NCBI GenBank assembly: GCA_900539195.1
Contig: UQBC01000008.1
Span: 1 to 64,000, forward strand
Source of the DNA: an uncultured Oscillospiraceae bacterium
GTDB lineage: Bacteria > Bacillota > Clostridia > Oscillospirales > Ruminococcaceae
Direction: 5' to 3'
Length of the DNA stretch: 64,000 nucleotides
Shown here: one piece after another, positions 43,926 through 51,871 of the stretch
Layout: every line of letters begins with the position of its first letter
Numbering within the stretch: the stretch's first letter is position 1
Program-made: the position numbers and the translations under genes
Notes under the pieces: generated by a model
Databases searched by the model: none
What the model was told of the DNA's origin: nothing
What the model saw: the letters and a program-made list of their open reading frames with translations, nothing else

Positions 43926-44080
43926 TTCTTTGTCTTTGTGGTTACTATAGTTGAATAAGCACTGTACTGCGTAACCGTACCGATTGTTTTATAAACTCTT
44001 ATTCGGAATTTGTATGAAATATTTGCTTTTAAACTCTTGGCTGTGTAAGTAGCGGTGCTGTCCGGTAAATCTGAAGCGGC
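43922..44080 (-). pseudogene. 3' remnant of an Fn3-domain protein gene
   Basis: The minus strand encodes 52 residues ending ...YSAYSTIVTTKTKK and a stop at 43922-43924, preceded by TATYTAKSLKANISYKFRIRVYK in segments: the last strands of a fibronectin type III domain as found at the C-termini of clostridial surface proteins. There is no start codon; an in-frame TGA at 44081-44083 lies exactly where the hairpin repeat begins. So the 5' part of the gene is gone or replaced by repeats. The terminator at 43885-43925 may once have served this gene. Confidence 0.6.
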
Positions 44081-44439
44081 TCACAGCCGCCCGCTGTTTC
44101 GCTATTCTGCGAATAACTCAGACAACTCCAAAGGCGGAACTTGAAACGGCACATTGCCGCCCGCCGTTTCACTATTCTGCAAATAACTCAGACAATTTCA
44201 AAGGCGGAACTTGAAACGGCACATTGCCGTCCGCCGGTAACGGAAGTTGAGCCAAATTCAATCCATCAGAACGACAAATTTACAGTGGCTTTCAGCCACA
44301 CGGCGAATTTGGAGCGGCACACTGCCGTCGTAACCGCCTTATCATATTGCATATTGCTTTATGTAACCCCGCCGTTTCACTATCCTCGGAAAACTGACAG
44401 CATTCCCAAAGGCGGAATTGTCAGCGGCGACCCGCCGCT
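44076..44439. repeat. 70-bp tandem repeat and array of 3-nt-loop hairpins
   Basis: Two tandem copies of a 70-bp unit (44086-44155, 44156-44225) differ at a few positions; a third partial start (to 44236) and a diverged copy (about 44367-44437) follow. Six hairpins, each with a 3-nt loop, are spaced through it: 44076-44090, 44147-44159, 44216-44230, 44285-44299, 44315-44327 and 44423-44439. The phrase AAAGGCGGAA recurs at 44130, 44200 and 44408. No credible gene is present. This is probably a dispersed intergenic repeat; copy number in the genome cannot be judged here. Confidence 0.75.
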
Positions 44440-45119
44440 TAGGGGTGGGGTTTGCCTTCTCTGTAGGCATTCATTATATCACGGAACACCTCGCCGTTTG
44501 TGGGCGGCGTCCAGGTGATAGCATTCGCACCGGCTTCAATAGTCGCAAGAATCGACTCGCTTGTAGGTCCTCCCGTTGCGATAATCGGAATATCGGGGTG
44601 ACGCTTGCGTATTTCTCTTACAACATTTGTGGTCTTGCCTGCGGCGGATACGTTGAATATCTTTGCACCCGCTTCAAGCCTGCTCTCGATGTCCTCGTGC
44701 TCGGATATTACCGTGACAACTACGGGGATATCGATCGTGTCGCATACCTGACGCACAACATCATTCGATGTCGGCGCATTTACTACAACACCTATAGCGC
44801 CCTGAAACTCTGCGTGCATTGAGAGATTGACTACTCTCTTGCCCTGCGTCAGTCCTCCACCGACACCCGTAAAAACAGGTATATCAGCGGCGCTCATAAT
44901 TGCCTGTGTAATTATCGGCTGTGGCGTAAACGGATAAACCGCTATTACCGAATCAGCATTTACATTTCTGATTATACATATATCTGTTGTAAATACTATA
45001 GATTTAATCAGCTTGCCCATTACTCTTATACCGCTTGCCTGCTGAATTTCCTCGGGAACCTTCAGCATAAAGCTTCTGAGCGGCCCGCTGATCTCGGGTA
45101 TGTACAAATTTTCTGCCAT
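44439..45119 (-). CDS. TIM-barrel protein of unknown function
   Basis: A 226-residue soluble protein with alternating strands and helices typical of a beta/alpha barrel. Segments such as SVIAVYPFTPQP, PVFTGVGGGLTQGKRV, AGAKIFNVSAAGKTT and PIIATGGPTSESILATIEAGANAITW resemble barrels with a phosphate-binding GG loop near the end, as in KDPG aldolase or NanE relatives. Databases often call such proteins simply hydrolase; I would not assign a reaction. It is 22 bases after birA and the last gene of its unit. Its stop lies at the edge of the hairpin repeat. Confidence 0.72.
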   Translation of the reverse strand: MAENLYIPEISGPLRSFMLKVPEEIQQASGIRVMGKLIKSIVFTTDICIIRNVNADSVIAVYPFTPQPIITQAIMSAADIPVFTGVGGGLTQGKRVVNLSMHAEFQGAIGVVVNAPTSNDVVRQVCDTIDIPVVVTVISEHEDIESRLEAGAKIFNVSAAGKTTNVVREIRKRHPDIPIIATGGPTSESILATIEAGANAITWTPPTNGEVFRDIMNAYREGKPHP

Positions 45120-45141
45120 ATGAACTCCTTTCGATTAAGCG

Positions 45142-45903
45142 TCAGACGTATTCACCGCCGATTCCTCTCACTCTGACAAGACCCGAGTTGACTGTAAATT
45201 CACCGTTCTCGTTCTCGCAGATAAGACAGCCGTCAGGGGCGATAGCCTTAGCAAACGCAGTTGTTTCTGTATTGTTCTGCACCAGTTTCACTGTTTTTCC
45301 GAGCGTTACGCATCTTTGCGAATACTCGTCTATAACTGTAGAAAAATCCTCGTCAATGAGCCGTGTCAGCTCTTCGACTATATACTCCGCCGCAAGCATT
45401 TTATCGTATTTATTGCCCGTCAGCGTGTAAAGGGACGCCGCATTCACAAGACCGCTTTTTTCAAAAAAATCCGCATCCTGATTTACGTTCAGCCCCATTC
45501 CGCAGATGACATTGTTGTAAATTGCTCCGTCACAGGAACTTTTTAACGTGCTTTCGCATAAAATACCACATACCTTGCGTTCAGAGCAGATTATGTCGTT
45601 TGTCCACTTTATGCCTGCTTTGATACCGCTCAGCCGTTCGATAGCATGGCAAACCGCTACCGCACATATAACCGTAAGGTCGTGAGCGTTATCCGGTGCC
45701 TTTATAAGAATGGAAACAGGGAGCATATCACGGGTAGCAAGCCATGTGTTGCCAATCCTGCCCTTACCGCAGCTTTGCAGGTCTGCTGTCACTACCGTTC
45801 TGTCGGGAAGCTCGTTTGCGTGTTCCTTAAGATAGGTGTTAGTTGACGGTAAGGTGTCAAACGTCAATAAAGGACAGCCGGCTATATTACTGCTTATCTG
45901 CAT
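45142..45903 (-). CDS. birA: Biotin-[acetyl-CoA-carboxylase] ligase
   Basis: Activates biotin with ATP and attaches it to biotin carboxyl carrier domains. The roughly 253-residue protein has the ligase core: FDTLPSTNTYLKEHA, the biotinoyl-AMP loop SCGKGRIGNTWLA, IKWTNDIICSERKVCGIL and a C-terminal SH3-like domain ending GLVRVRGIGGEY. The N-terminal DNA-binding domain of bifunctional BirA is absent, so it should not act as a repressor. Start at ATG 45903; a TTG at 45918 would add five residues. It overlaps the phosphodiesterase gene. Confidence 0.93.
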   Translation of the reverse strand: MQISSNIAGCPLLTFDTLPSTNTYLKEHANELPDRTVVTADLQSCGKGRIGNTWLATRDMLPVSILIKAPDNAHDLTVICAVAVCHAIERLSGIKAGIKWTNDIICSERKVCGILCESTLKSSCDGAIYNNVICGMGLNVNQDADFFEKSGLVNAASLYTLTGNKYDKMLAAEYIVEELTRLIDEDFSTVIDEYSQRCVTLGKTVKLVQNNTETTAFAKAIAPDGCLICENENGEFTVNSGLVRVRGIGGEYV

Positions 45904-46384
45904 GGTAATCAAGCGCAACTATGTTCATTGTGATTTTCTTGTTATCATCTATAGTGATTATACCGTATGACGGCGGACGTTTATCTCTCGGAGAATCAAT
46001 GCTTCCGGGATTCATAACGTATATACCATCGATAAGCTCGGTACGGTAAAGGTGAGTATGACCGTAAAGTGCTATCTTACAGCCATTCTGCTTGGCAACA
46101 GAGATAAGCGTATCAAGACCCTGATGCACATGATGCTCGTGACCGTGCACGCAAAGTATCTTGATACCCTTTGCATTTGCGATCCTTATCGTTTTGTTAT
46201 CGGCAAAGTCACAGTTGCCTTTTACGAATAAAAAGCTCTTTTCGGGATGAAGATTCCTTACATCGTTGAATTCGTGTTCGCCGTCACCCAGATGTATAAA
46301 TGCATCGGCGTCAAGATTATTCTCAACCACCGAATTCAGCTTATGAAATTCCTTGTGAGAATCGGATACTACTACAATTTTCAT
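45887..46384 (-). CDS. YfcE/MJ0936-type metallophosphodiesterase
   Basis: A 165-residue calcineurin-like phosphoesterase. Metal-binding motifs in order: VSDSH (7-11), LGDGEHE, VKGNCDF, CVHGHEHHVH and YGHTHLYRTE. It fits the small YfcE/MJ0936 class, which cleaves phosphodiesters in vitro; natural substrate unknown. Start at ATG 46384 behind GAAAGG; upstream open frame is leader. It overlaps birA by 17 bases. Confidence 0.92.
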   Translation of the reverse strand: MKIVVVSDSHKEFHKLNSVVENNLDADAFIHLGDGEHEFNDVRNLHPEKSFLFVKGNCDFADNKTIRIANAKGIKILCVHGHEHHVHQGLDTLISVAKQNGCKIALYGHTHLYRTELIDGIYVMNPGSIDSPRDKRPPSYGIITIDDNKKITMNIVALDYHADKQ

Positions 46385-46439
46385 AATTTCTATCCTTTCA
46401 GTCGGGTAAGCCAACAGGCTTAAATATGCCCATAGAGTA

Positions 46440-46448
46440 ATTATAACA
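46440..46448 (-). promoter_or_regulatory. Extended -10 promoter of the phosphodiesterase-birA unit
   Basis: On the minus strand TGTTATAAT combines a TGn extension with a perfect -10 box; the -35 region is only a T-rich stretch. A small hairpin AAGCC-AACA-GGCTT (46408-46421) lies in the leader. Confidence 0.6.
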
Positions 46449-46526
46449 CATAAAAAGGAAAAAGAAAAGATTAGTACCCGTATTTTTAGAAATTCTACAC
46501 AAAACAAAAACAACCTTTTGTATATT

Positions 46527-46575
46527 TTTACAAAAAAACATGAACTGAATATAACGGGAATATTGCGTTCCCGTT
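46527..46575 (+). promoter_or_regulatory. Promoter overlapped by a perfect inverted repeat
   Basis: TTTACA (46527-46532) and TATAAC (46550-46555) are 17 bases apart. A perfect 8-bp inverted repeat, AACGGGAA (46553-46560) and TTCCCGTT (46568-46575) with a 7-base centre, overlaps the -10 box and the start point, just where a repressor would block initiation. A TATAAT at 46581 is too close to the ribosome site (GGAGG, 46591) to be the -10. Confidence 0.65.
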
Positions 46576-46600
46576 GACAATATAATTTCAGGAGGCAGTT

Positions 46601-46828
46601 ATGAGTAACAATGTTGATTCAATGCTTGAGGCAGTCAGCAAAAAGCTTGGCATTACACCTCAGCGCCTTAAAGAGGCTATGCAGAAAGGCGACCTTTCGA
46701 TTGCACTTGAAAATATGCCCGAAAAGGACGCTAAGAAATTGAAAAGTATTCTCGGAAATCCGGAAATGATCAAGAAGATGATGAATTCAGCTAAAGCACA
46801 GGAACTGAAAAAATCAATGAATAAGTAG
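46601..46828 (+). CDS. Small helical protein, unknown function (first of four)
   Basis: A 75-residue, highly charged helical protein (VDSMLEAVSKKLGITPQRLKEAMQ, LENMPEKDAKKLKSILGNPEMIKKMM). It has no signal or membrane helix. Small clostridial proteins with the pattern LGxTPExLK...MxPEDAKKLxxxLxNPE are familiar to me as conserved hypotheticals. GGAGG lies 6 bases before ATG. It opens a unit of four small genes. Confidence 0.82.
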   Translation: MSNNVDSMLEAVSKKLGITPQRLKEAMQKGDLSIALENMPEKDAKKLKSILGNPEMIKKMMNSAKAQELKKSMNK

Positions 46829-46848
46829 CAATGAACGGAGGGCGGCGT

Positions 46849-47187
46849 ATGAGCGAAATGGAAGATTTACTTAAGGCTATGCTGTCCGACAACAAAAACG
46901 AAGAGCAAAAAGACAGCGATACTTCAGCAGAAAACAAAGAAAATTCCACCGACAACGAAAACAATGATGATATTTTCGGCGGAATAAACATAGATATGTT
47001 TATGAAAATAGGCGAGATAATGTCAAAGATGAGCGAGCAGGACAAGAACACCGAGCTTCTACTTGCGCTCAAGCCTCACCTGCGTGACGAAAATCAGGCA
47101 AAGATCGACACCGCAGTAAAGCTATTCAGGCTTATCTCTCTGCTGCCGTATCTCAAAGACAGCGGTCTGTTTGAAAACCTGTTATGA
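46849..47187 (+). CDS. Small conserved-looking protein, unknown function (second of four)
   Basis: A 112-residue protein from ATG 46849 (GGAGGG 6-8 bases before; an ATG at 46831 is less likely). The N-terminal half is acidic and low in complexity (Asn, Asp, Glu, Lys, Ser). The C-terminal half is helical: INIDMFMKIGEIMSKMSEQ, DKNTELLLALKPHLRDENQ, KIDTAVKLFRLISLLPYLK. The DKNTxLLLALKP phrase recurs in clostridial hypotheticals. Its stop overlaps an ATG of the next frame. Confidence 0.8.
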   Translation: MSEMEDLLKAMLSDNKNEEQKDSDTSAENKENSTDNENNDDIFGGINIDMFMKIGEIMSKMSEQDKNTELLLALKPHLRDENQAKIDTAVKLFRLISLLPYLKDSGLFENLL

Positions 47188-47201
47188 AAAGGAGTTACAT
47201 T

Positions 47202-47957
47202 ATGGAGTGGAACAGCATAAAAATGTCAAAGGCGGAATTTGAACGTTTGCAGAAAGAATACACAGCCGCCGCCATTAAAACCGCAGAAAAAGCAAAGCGC
47301 TCTGCTATCAGTAAGGAAACACCCGTTGCAACTCAGCAACCCGCACCGACAGTCGGGATAATCTATGAGGCTTCAAGCACCATAGCGGAAGCTACTGAAG
47401 AAAATGCGGCAGAAACGGAATCTGTCATAAATGAAATCGCCGATGTTTCCGAGCCGGTCGTGAACAAGGCGGAGAAAATCGCTATATCACCGGAAAGCAA
47501 TGATATCGAAATTTCAGCCGAAGCGACAGAAAATGATACGGAAGAAATTTCAGCCGAACCTGAACCTGAAGCACTGGAAAATAATGAAAATGCGGAATTC
47601 AATGAACATAATACCGAAATGCCGCAGGATACATCGGATATTCGGCAGGAAGATAAAAATTGCGATACCGACAGTTCCGACAACAGCATCAATGAATGTG
47701 ACACGGCAGAAGAACATACCGATGAAGAAATACTTGACAGTTTTGCAAGTGTGTTTATGAGTGAGGACGAAGCCGATAAAAAGGTTGAAAAGCTGTACAA
47801 CGGCAAGCAGAAGAACTGTTCTCCCCCGAACTTCACTTCTGCCATACATAACCATAACAAAAATATGAGCAACAGTAAAAAGCCCTGCGGATGTGAGCAC
47901 TGCCGCTGTCAGAGCGGCAATCGTATGCAGGAGAAAGGCGGGCAAAATCCAGACTGA
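47202..47957 (+). CDS. Acidic low-complexity protein with C-terminal Cys cluster
   Basis: A 251-residue protein. The first ~40 residues are a basic helix (SKAEFERLQKEYTAAAIKTAEKAKRSA). Residues about 45-190 are very acidic, mostly Glu, Asp, Asn and Ala, likely disordered. Near the end is KKPCGCEHCRCQSGN, four Cys in a short span that could bind metal. GGAG precedes ATG 47202. Function unknown. It is in the four-gene unit. Confidence 0.75.
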   Translation: MEWNSIKMSKAEFERLQKEYTAAAIKTAEKAKRSAISKETPVATQQPAPTVGIIYEASSTIAEATEENAAETESVINEIADVSEPVVNKAEKIAISPESNDIEISAEATENDTEEISAEPEPEALENNENAEFNEHNTEMPQDTSDIRQEDKNCDTDSSDNSINECDTAEEHTDEEILDSFASVFMSEDEADKKVEKLYNGKQKNCSPPNFTSAIHNHNKNMSNSKKPCGCEHCRCQSGNRMQEKGGQNPD

Positions 47958-47978
47958 AATGCTGCCCGCAGTATCGAT

Positions 47979-48110
47979 ATGGACTTGATCGGCAAACTGA
48001 TGAACGACGACGATCTGCTCAAGGTCGCCGCCGTTGCATTTATACTATGGCGTGATAAAGCCGACTACAAGCTGCTGCTTGTATTGGCATACGTTTTTCT
48101 TTTAAAATAA
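47979..48110 (+). CDS. 43-residue hydrophobic small protein (fourth of four)
   Basis: A short gene ATG 47979 to TAA 48110. The protein has an acidic start (MDLIGKLMNDDDLLKVAAV) and then two hydrophobic stretches (AAVAFILWRD, YKLLLVLAYVFLLK). The pattern DDLLxxAxIxLLxxxxDxKLLLxLAYxxLL is familiar from tiny clostridial proteins located behind genes like the three before it, so I believe it is real, although the ribosome site is poor. It begins 21 bases after the previous stop. Confidence 0.68.
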   Translation: MDLIGKLMNDDDLLKVAAVAFILWRDKADYKLLLVLAYVFLLK

Positions 48111-48113
48111 ACC

Positions 48114-48142
48114 TTGCATTTTCCTGTCTGTCAGTATATAAT
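48114..48142 (+). promoter_or_regulatory. Promoter of the GH13 gene
   Basis: TTGCAT (48114-48119) and TATAAT (48137-48142) are 17 bases apart, immediately after the 43-codon gene. Leader about 30 bases with TGGAGG before the ATG. Confidence 0.82.
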
Positions 48143-48179
48143 AACCTTATAAACGGCTTTGCCGCAATGGAGGTAAATT

Positions 48180-49718
48180 ATGGCTAAGTGGCTGGAAAAT
48201 GCAATTTTTTATGAGATATATCCTCAGTCATTCAATGATACTAACGGCGATGGTATCGGAGATTTTCAGGGTATAATCGAAAAGCTGGACTATATCAAGG
48301 AAACGGGCTTCAACGCAATATGGATGAATCCCTGCTTTGATTCGCCCTTCGGTGATGCGGGCTATGACGTAAGGGACTATAAAAAAGCCGCCGCAAGATA
48401 TGGAACAAACGATGATTTAAAGCGACTTTTCGATGAGTGCCATAAGCGTGGGATGCACATTCTTCTCGACCTTGTACCCGGTCATACTTCGGTAGAACAC
48501 GAATGGTTCAAAAAGTCGATGCTCCCCGAAAGCAACGAGTATACCGACAGATACATCTGGACAAGCAATATCTGGGAACAACCGGAGGGTCTCAACTGTA
48601 TAAGAGGCATATCGGATCGTGACGGCAGTGCCGCTGTCAACTTCTTCTCATCTCAGCCTGCGCTGAACTACGGCTATGCCGAGCCTAAGTACGCTTACCA
48701 GCAAAAGCCTACAGATCCCGGACCTATGGCAACAAGAGCCGCAATCAAGGACGTTATGAAGTTCTGGCTTGATATGGGCTGTGACGGCTTCAGAGTTGAT
48801 ATGGCAGGCTCTCTTGTAAAATGCGATCCTGAATACAAAGAAACAATCAAGCTATGGCAGGATATAACGGGTTATCTTAAGAGCGAATATCCCGAAGCCG
48901 CTATGGTATCGGAGTGGGGCGAGCCTCAATATTCGCTGCAAGGCGGCTTTGATATGGACTTCTTACTGCACTTTGGTCCTGAGGGCTACAACTCAATGTT
49001 CAGATGTGCAGAGCCGTTCTTTTCAAAGAGAGGCAAGGGTACTCCCGCAATCTTTGCCGAGCAGTACAAGGGTTATCACGAAAAGGCAACGACAGGCGGC
49101 GGACTTATCTGCATTCCGTCAGGCAATCACGATATGGACAGACTTGCAAGAGGCAGGGATGAGGACGAGCTGAAATGCTGTTTTGCTTTCCTTCTCACAA
49201 TGCCCGGCGCACCGTTTGTATACTACGGCGATGAGATAGGCTTACGCTATGTCGAGGGTCTTGTATCGGTAGAGGGCGGCTATAACCGCACCGGCTCAAG
49301 AAGTCCTATGCAGTGGGACAGCACCGCAAATGACGGATTTTCAACTGCGGACAAGTCACAGCTTTATATAAAGCAGGATGACGCACCCGACAGACCTACT
49401 GTCGAAAAGCAGATGCTCGATGACAAATCACTTTACAATGAGGTAAAAAAGCTGATAAAAGTCAGAAACGATAATCCCGCTCTTCACAATCTCTCTGCGT
49501 TTGAGTTTATAAGTAGCGAGGGATATCCGCTTGTATACAAGAGATATTGCGACAGCCAGACGGTTTATGTGTTTATCAACCCATCAGATAAGGCCGTAAC
49601 TGTCAATGCAGATTATGCAAAGGGCGGAAAGGCAATTTACACGCTCGGCGAAAACGGCTCTGTAAAGGCAGATACAGTTACCGTTCCCGCAAGCGGTGCA
49701 ATTTTTGTTGAGGTATAA
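48180..49718 (+). CDS. GH13 alpha-glucosidase/amylase-family enzyme
   Basis: A 512-residue GH13 enzyme. The barrel begins IFYEIYPQSFNDTNGDGIGDFQGI, with DLVPGHTS (conserved region I), GFRVDMAGS with nucleophile Asp207, MVSEWGEP with acid/base Glu245 and SGNHDMDR with Asp318. No signal peptide, so it is cytoplasmic and likely acts on imported maltodextrins or related alpha-glucosides. A C-terminal beta domain is present. Specificity (alpha-glucosidase, oligo-1,6-glucosidase, trehalose-type) is not settled. Single-gene unit with promoter and terminator. Confidence 0.9.
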   Translation: MAKWLENAIFYEIYPQSFNDTNGDGIGDFQGIIEKLDYIKETGFNAIWMNPCFDSPFGDAGYDVRDYKKAAARYGTNDDLKRLFDECHKRGMHILLDLVPGHTSVEHEWFKKSMLPESNEYTDRYIWTSNIWEQPEGLNCIRGISDRDGSAAVNFFSSQPALNYGYAEPKYAYQQKPTDPGPMATRAAIKDVMKFWLDMGCDGFRVDMAGSLVKCDPEYKETIKLWQDITGYLKSEYPEAAMVSEWGEPQYSLQGGFDMDFLLHFGPEGYNSMFRCAEPFFSKRGKGTPAIFAEQYKGYHEKATTGGGLICIPSGNHDMDRLARGRDEDELKCCFAFLLTMPGAPFVYYGDEIGLRYVEGLVSVEGGYNRTGSRSPMQWDSTANDGFSTADKSQLYIKQDDAPDRPTVEKQMLDDKSLYNEVKKLIKVRNDNPALHNLSAFEFISSEGYPLVYKRYCDSQTVYVFINPSDKAVTVNADYAKGGKAIYTLGENGSVKADTVTVPASGAIFVEV

Positions 49719-49736
49719 TTAATCAGATATAAATGC

Positions 49737-49774
49737 AAAGCCGCACAGATAGGATGACCTTTCTGTGCGGCTTT
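49737..49774. terminator. Bidirectional terminator between GH13 and V-ATPase
   Basis: A 13-bp stem (AAAGCCGCACAGA with TCTGTGCGGCTTT, 12-nt loop) with A/T on both sides between convergent genes, followed on plus by AATTTATT. Confidence 0.9.
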
Positions 49775-49777
49775 AAT

Positions 49778-50431
49778 TTATTCGGTTTTTGCCTGTTCTT
49801 TTTTCTTCTGCGCCTGCTCTTTCTTTATCTTGGTACTCTTGATAACCTTCTGACGTGAGAATTCCTCACGTTCCTTTTCTTCAAGAGAGTTTGAGATAAA
49901 TCTGACCTGTGCCTCGTACTTCGGAATAATTATATTTTTCAGTGCGTTGGCACGTTTCTGCGTCTTTTTTATAGCAACGGCGAGCCTGTATATACTGTTT
50001 TCAATCTCGGCGAGTACGACTGTCAGCTTTTTTGTTTCATTGAAGCAGATATAAGCATTGTCAAGATATGAATTTGTCATCGCAATATCATACTGCGGAA
50101 CTATAGGCTTATCTGGAAGCTCAACTGTAGGAAGCTCAACGCCCATAACGCTTCTGAACGATATTTTAAGGTCGGTTTCTTCCGGTACGAACTGCGTCAG
50201 CGTTGATACCGAACCCAGCGTAATGTTAGCCTTCTGTAAGGCGGCATAAGCCTTCTCGTAAGTCTGTTCGATATTTCCTCGCACCAGCTTTGATTTATCG
50301 GTCAGCGCCACCATTTCTCTTATCAGAACGTTACGCTTTCTGTCCATAAGCTCAAAGCCCTGCTTTGCCTGCTGTAAGGAACGTTTAGCCTTGATAAGAT
50401 TGCCTTTGGTCGGGAAAACCTGTTCAGCCAT
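49778..50431 (-). CDS. atpD: V-type ATP synthase subunit D
   Basis: The central rotor shaft of the V1 sector. The 217-residue protein is a long helical hairpin: N-terminal FPTKGNLIKAKRSLQQAKQGFELMDRKRNVLIREM matches the family and the C-terminal helix (RANALKNIIIPKYEAQVRFISNSLEEKEREEFSRQKVIK) does too, ending in a Lys/Glu/Gln tail. Last gene of the nine-gene operon, 28 bases after subunit B. Confidence 0.95.
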   Translation of the reverse strand: MAEQVFPTKGNLIKAKRSLQQAKQGFELMDRKRNVLIREMVALTDKSKLVRGNIEQTYEKAYAALQKANITLGSVSTLTQFVPEETDLKISFRSVMGVELPTVELPDKPIVPQYDIAMTNSYLDNAYICFNETKKLTVVLAEIENSIYRLAVAIKKTQKRANALKNIIIPKYEAQVRFISNSLEEKEREEFSRQKVIKSTKIKKEQAQKKKEQAKTE

Positions 50432-50459
50432 ACACTCACCTGCCTTTCATAAGTAACTG

Positions 50460-51851
50460 TTATACAAATCTCTTTGCGTTTTCAGGATGGTAATGTTCTT
50501 TTATGAGCTGTTCATTTACACGGTCAAGCTCACTTGCGGGAAGAAGCGAAAGCAGATCCCACGCAAGATCCAGCGTTTCGTCCATAGAACGGTTCTCATC
50601 GAAGCCCTGATTGAGAAAGTACTTTTCAAACATCGTGCCGAACTTCATAATTGCCTTATCAGATGCGGAAAGCTCGTCTTCACCGATAACCGACGCAAGG
50701 GCTCTTGCGTCCTGCACTTTTGCATAGCAAGCAAAAAGCTGGTTTGAAACATCGGCGTGATCCGCTCTTGTGTACTGTTCTCCTATGCCGTCCTTCATAA
50801 GACGTGACAGCGAAAGCAATACGGAAAGTCCGGGATAAATTCCTGTCTGGTCAAGATTTCTGTCAAACACTATCTGACCCTCAGTGATATATGCCGTAAG
50901 GTCGGGGATAGGGTGCGTAATATCATCGTTAGGCATTGTAAGTATCGGTATCTGCGTAACAGAGCCTGTACTGCCCTCTACTACGCCTGCTCTTTCATAC
51001 ATAGAGGCAAGGTCGGAATAAAGATAACCGGGATAACCCTTTCTTCCGGGAATCTCTCCCTTTGATGAAGAGAACTCACGAAGAGCCTCACAGTATGAGG
51101 TAAGATCGGTCATGATAACGAGTATGTGCATATTCTTCTCAAACGCAAGATATTCCGCCACAGTAAGCGCACATCTGGGTGTCAGGATACGCTCTATGAT
51201 AGGATCGTTCGAGAGATTAAGGAACATACAAACACGCTGTATAACGCCGGTTTCCTCAAAGGAACGTCTGAAATACTCCGCAACGTCATTCTGAACGCCC
51301 ATTGCGGCAAATACAACCGCAAAGTCCTTTCCCTCGCTGTCGGCAATCTTAGCCTGCTTTACTATCTGCACCGCCAGCTTGTTATGCGACAGACCGGAGC
51401 CTGAGAATATAGGCAGTTTCTGACCTCTGATAAGCGTCATAAGTGCGTCTATTGAGGAAATACCCGTGTGTATATAGTTTCTGGGATATGAACGTGCAAC
51501 AGGGTTCAATGCACGGCCGTTTATATCGCCGTATTTCTGCGGAAAGACTTCGCCAAGTCCGTCAATCGGCTTGCCTGCACCGTTGAACGTTCTGCCGAGC
51601 ATTTCGGTAGAAAGCGGAATCTCAAGCGGCTTTCCCGTAAAGCTGATTTTTGTATTTGTGAGCGAGATGCCGTTTGTACCCTCAAACACCTGCAAGACGA
51701 CTTTATCGCCCTGCATTTCAACGACACGGCCTAAACGCTTTGTGCCGTCCTCCAGCTTTATCTCTGCTATCTCATCATAAGAAACACCTTTGGCACCCTC
51801 AAGGCAGACAAGCGGTCCGTTTATTTCACTCAGTCCTGCATATTGAATCAT
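50460..51851 (-). CDS. atpB: V-type ATP synthase subunit B
   Basis: The non-catalytic nucleotide-site subunit of V1, alternating with A. The 463-residue protein has GISSIDALMTLIRGQKLPIFSGSGLSHNKLAVQI with a degenerate P-loop (no GKT, as usual for B), MTDLTSYCEALREFSSSKGEIPGRKGYPGYLYSDLASMYERAG and the arginine-finger region near SRLMKDG. Full length. It is 20 bases after subunit A. Confidence 0.97.
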   Translation of the reverse strand: MIQYAGLSEINGPLVCLEGAKGVSYDEIAEIKLEDGTKRLGRVVEMQGDKVVLQVFEGTNGISLTNTKISFTGKPLEIPLSTEMLGRTFNGAGKPIDGLGEVFPQKYGDINGRALNPVARSYPRNYIHTGISSIDALMTLIRGQKLPIFSGSGLSHNKLAVQIVKQAKIADSEGKDFAVVFAAMGVQNDVAEYFRRSFEETGVIQRVCMFLNLSNDPIIERILTPRCALTVAEYLAFEKNMHILVIMTDLTSYCEALREFSSSKGEIPGRKGYPGYLYSDLASMYERAGVVEGSTGSVTQIPILTMPNDDITHPIPDLTAYITEGQIVFDRNLDQTGIYPGLSVLLSLSRLMKDGIGEQYTRADHADVSNQLFACYAKVQDARALASVIGEDELSASDKAIMKFGTMFEKYFLNQGFDENRSMDETLDLAWDLLSLLPASELDRVNEQLIKEHYHPENAKRFV

Positions 51852-51871
51852 AAAATAATCTCCTATCGGGT

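Noticed and set aside
44086..44236. CRISPR-like array
   Set aside because: The 70-bp units adjoin directly with no unique spacers, there are too few copies, and no cas genes are present.
44141..44518. 125-codon plus-strand frame across the hairpin repeats
   Set aside because: It is made of repeat sequence, overlaps the end of the barrel-protein gene on the other strand and has no ribosome site or family.
46576..46586. TTGACA followed by TATAAT as a promoter
   Set aside because: The two hexamers nearly touch, and a start from this -10 would fall within the ribosome site.
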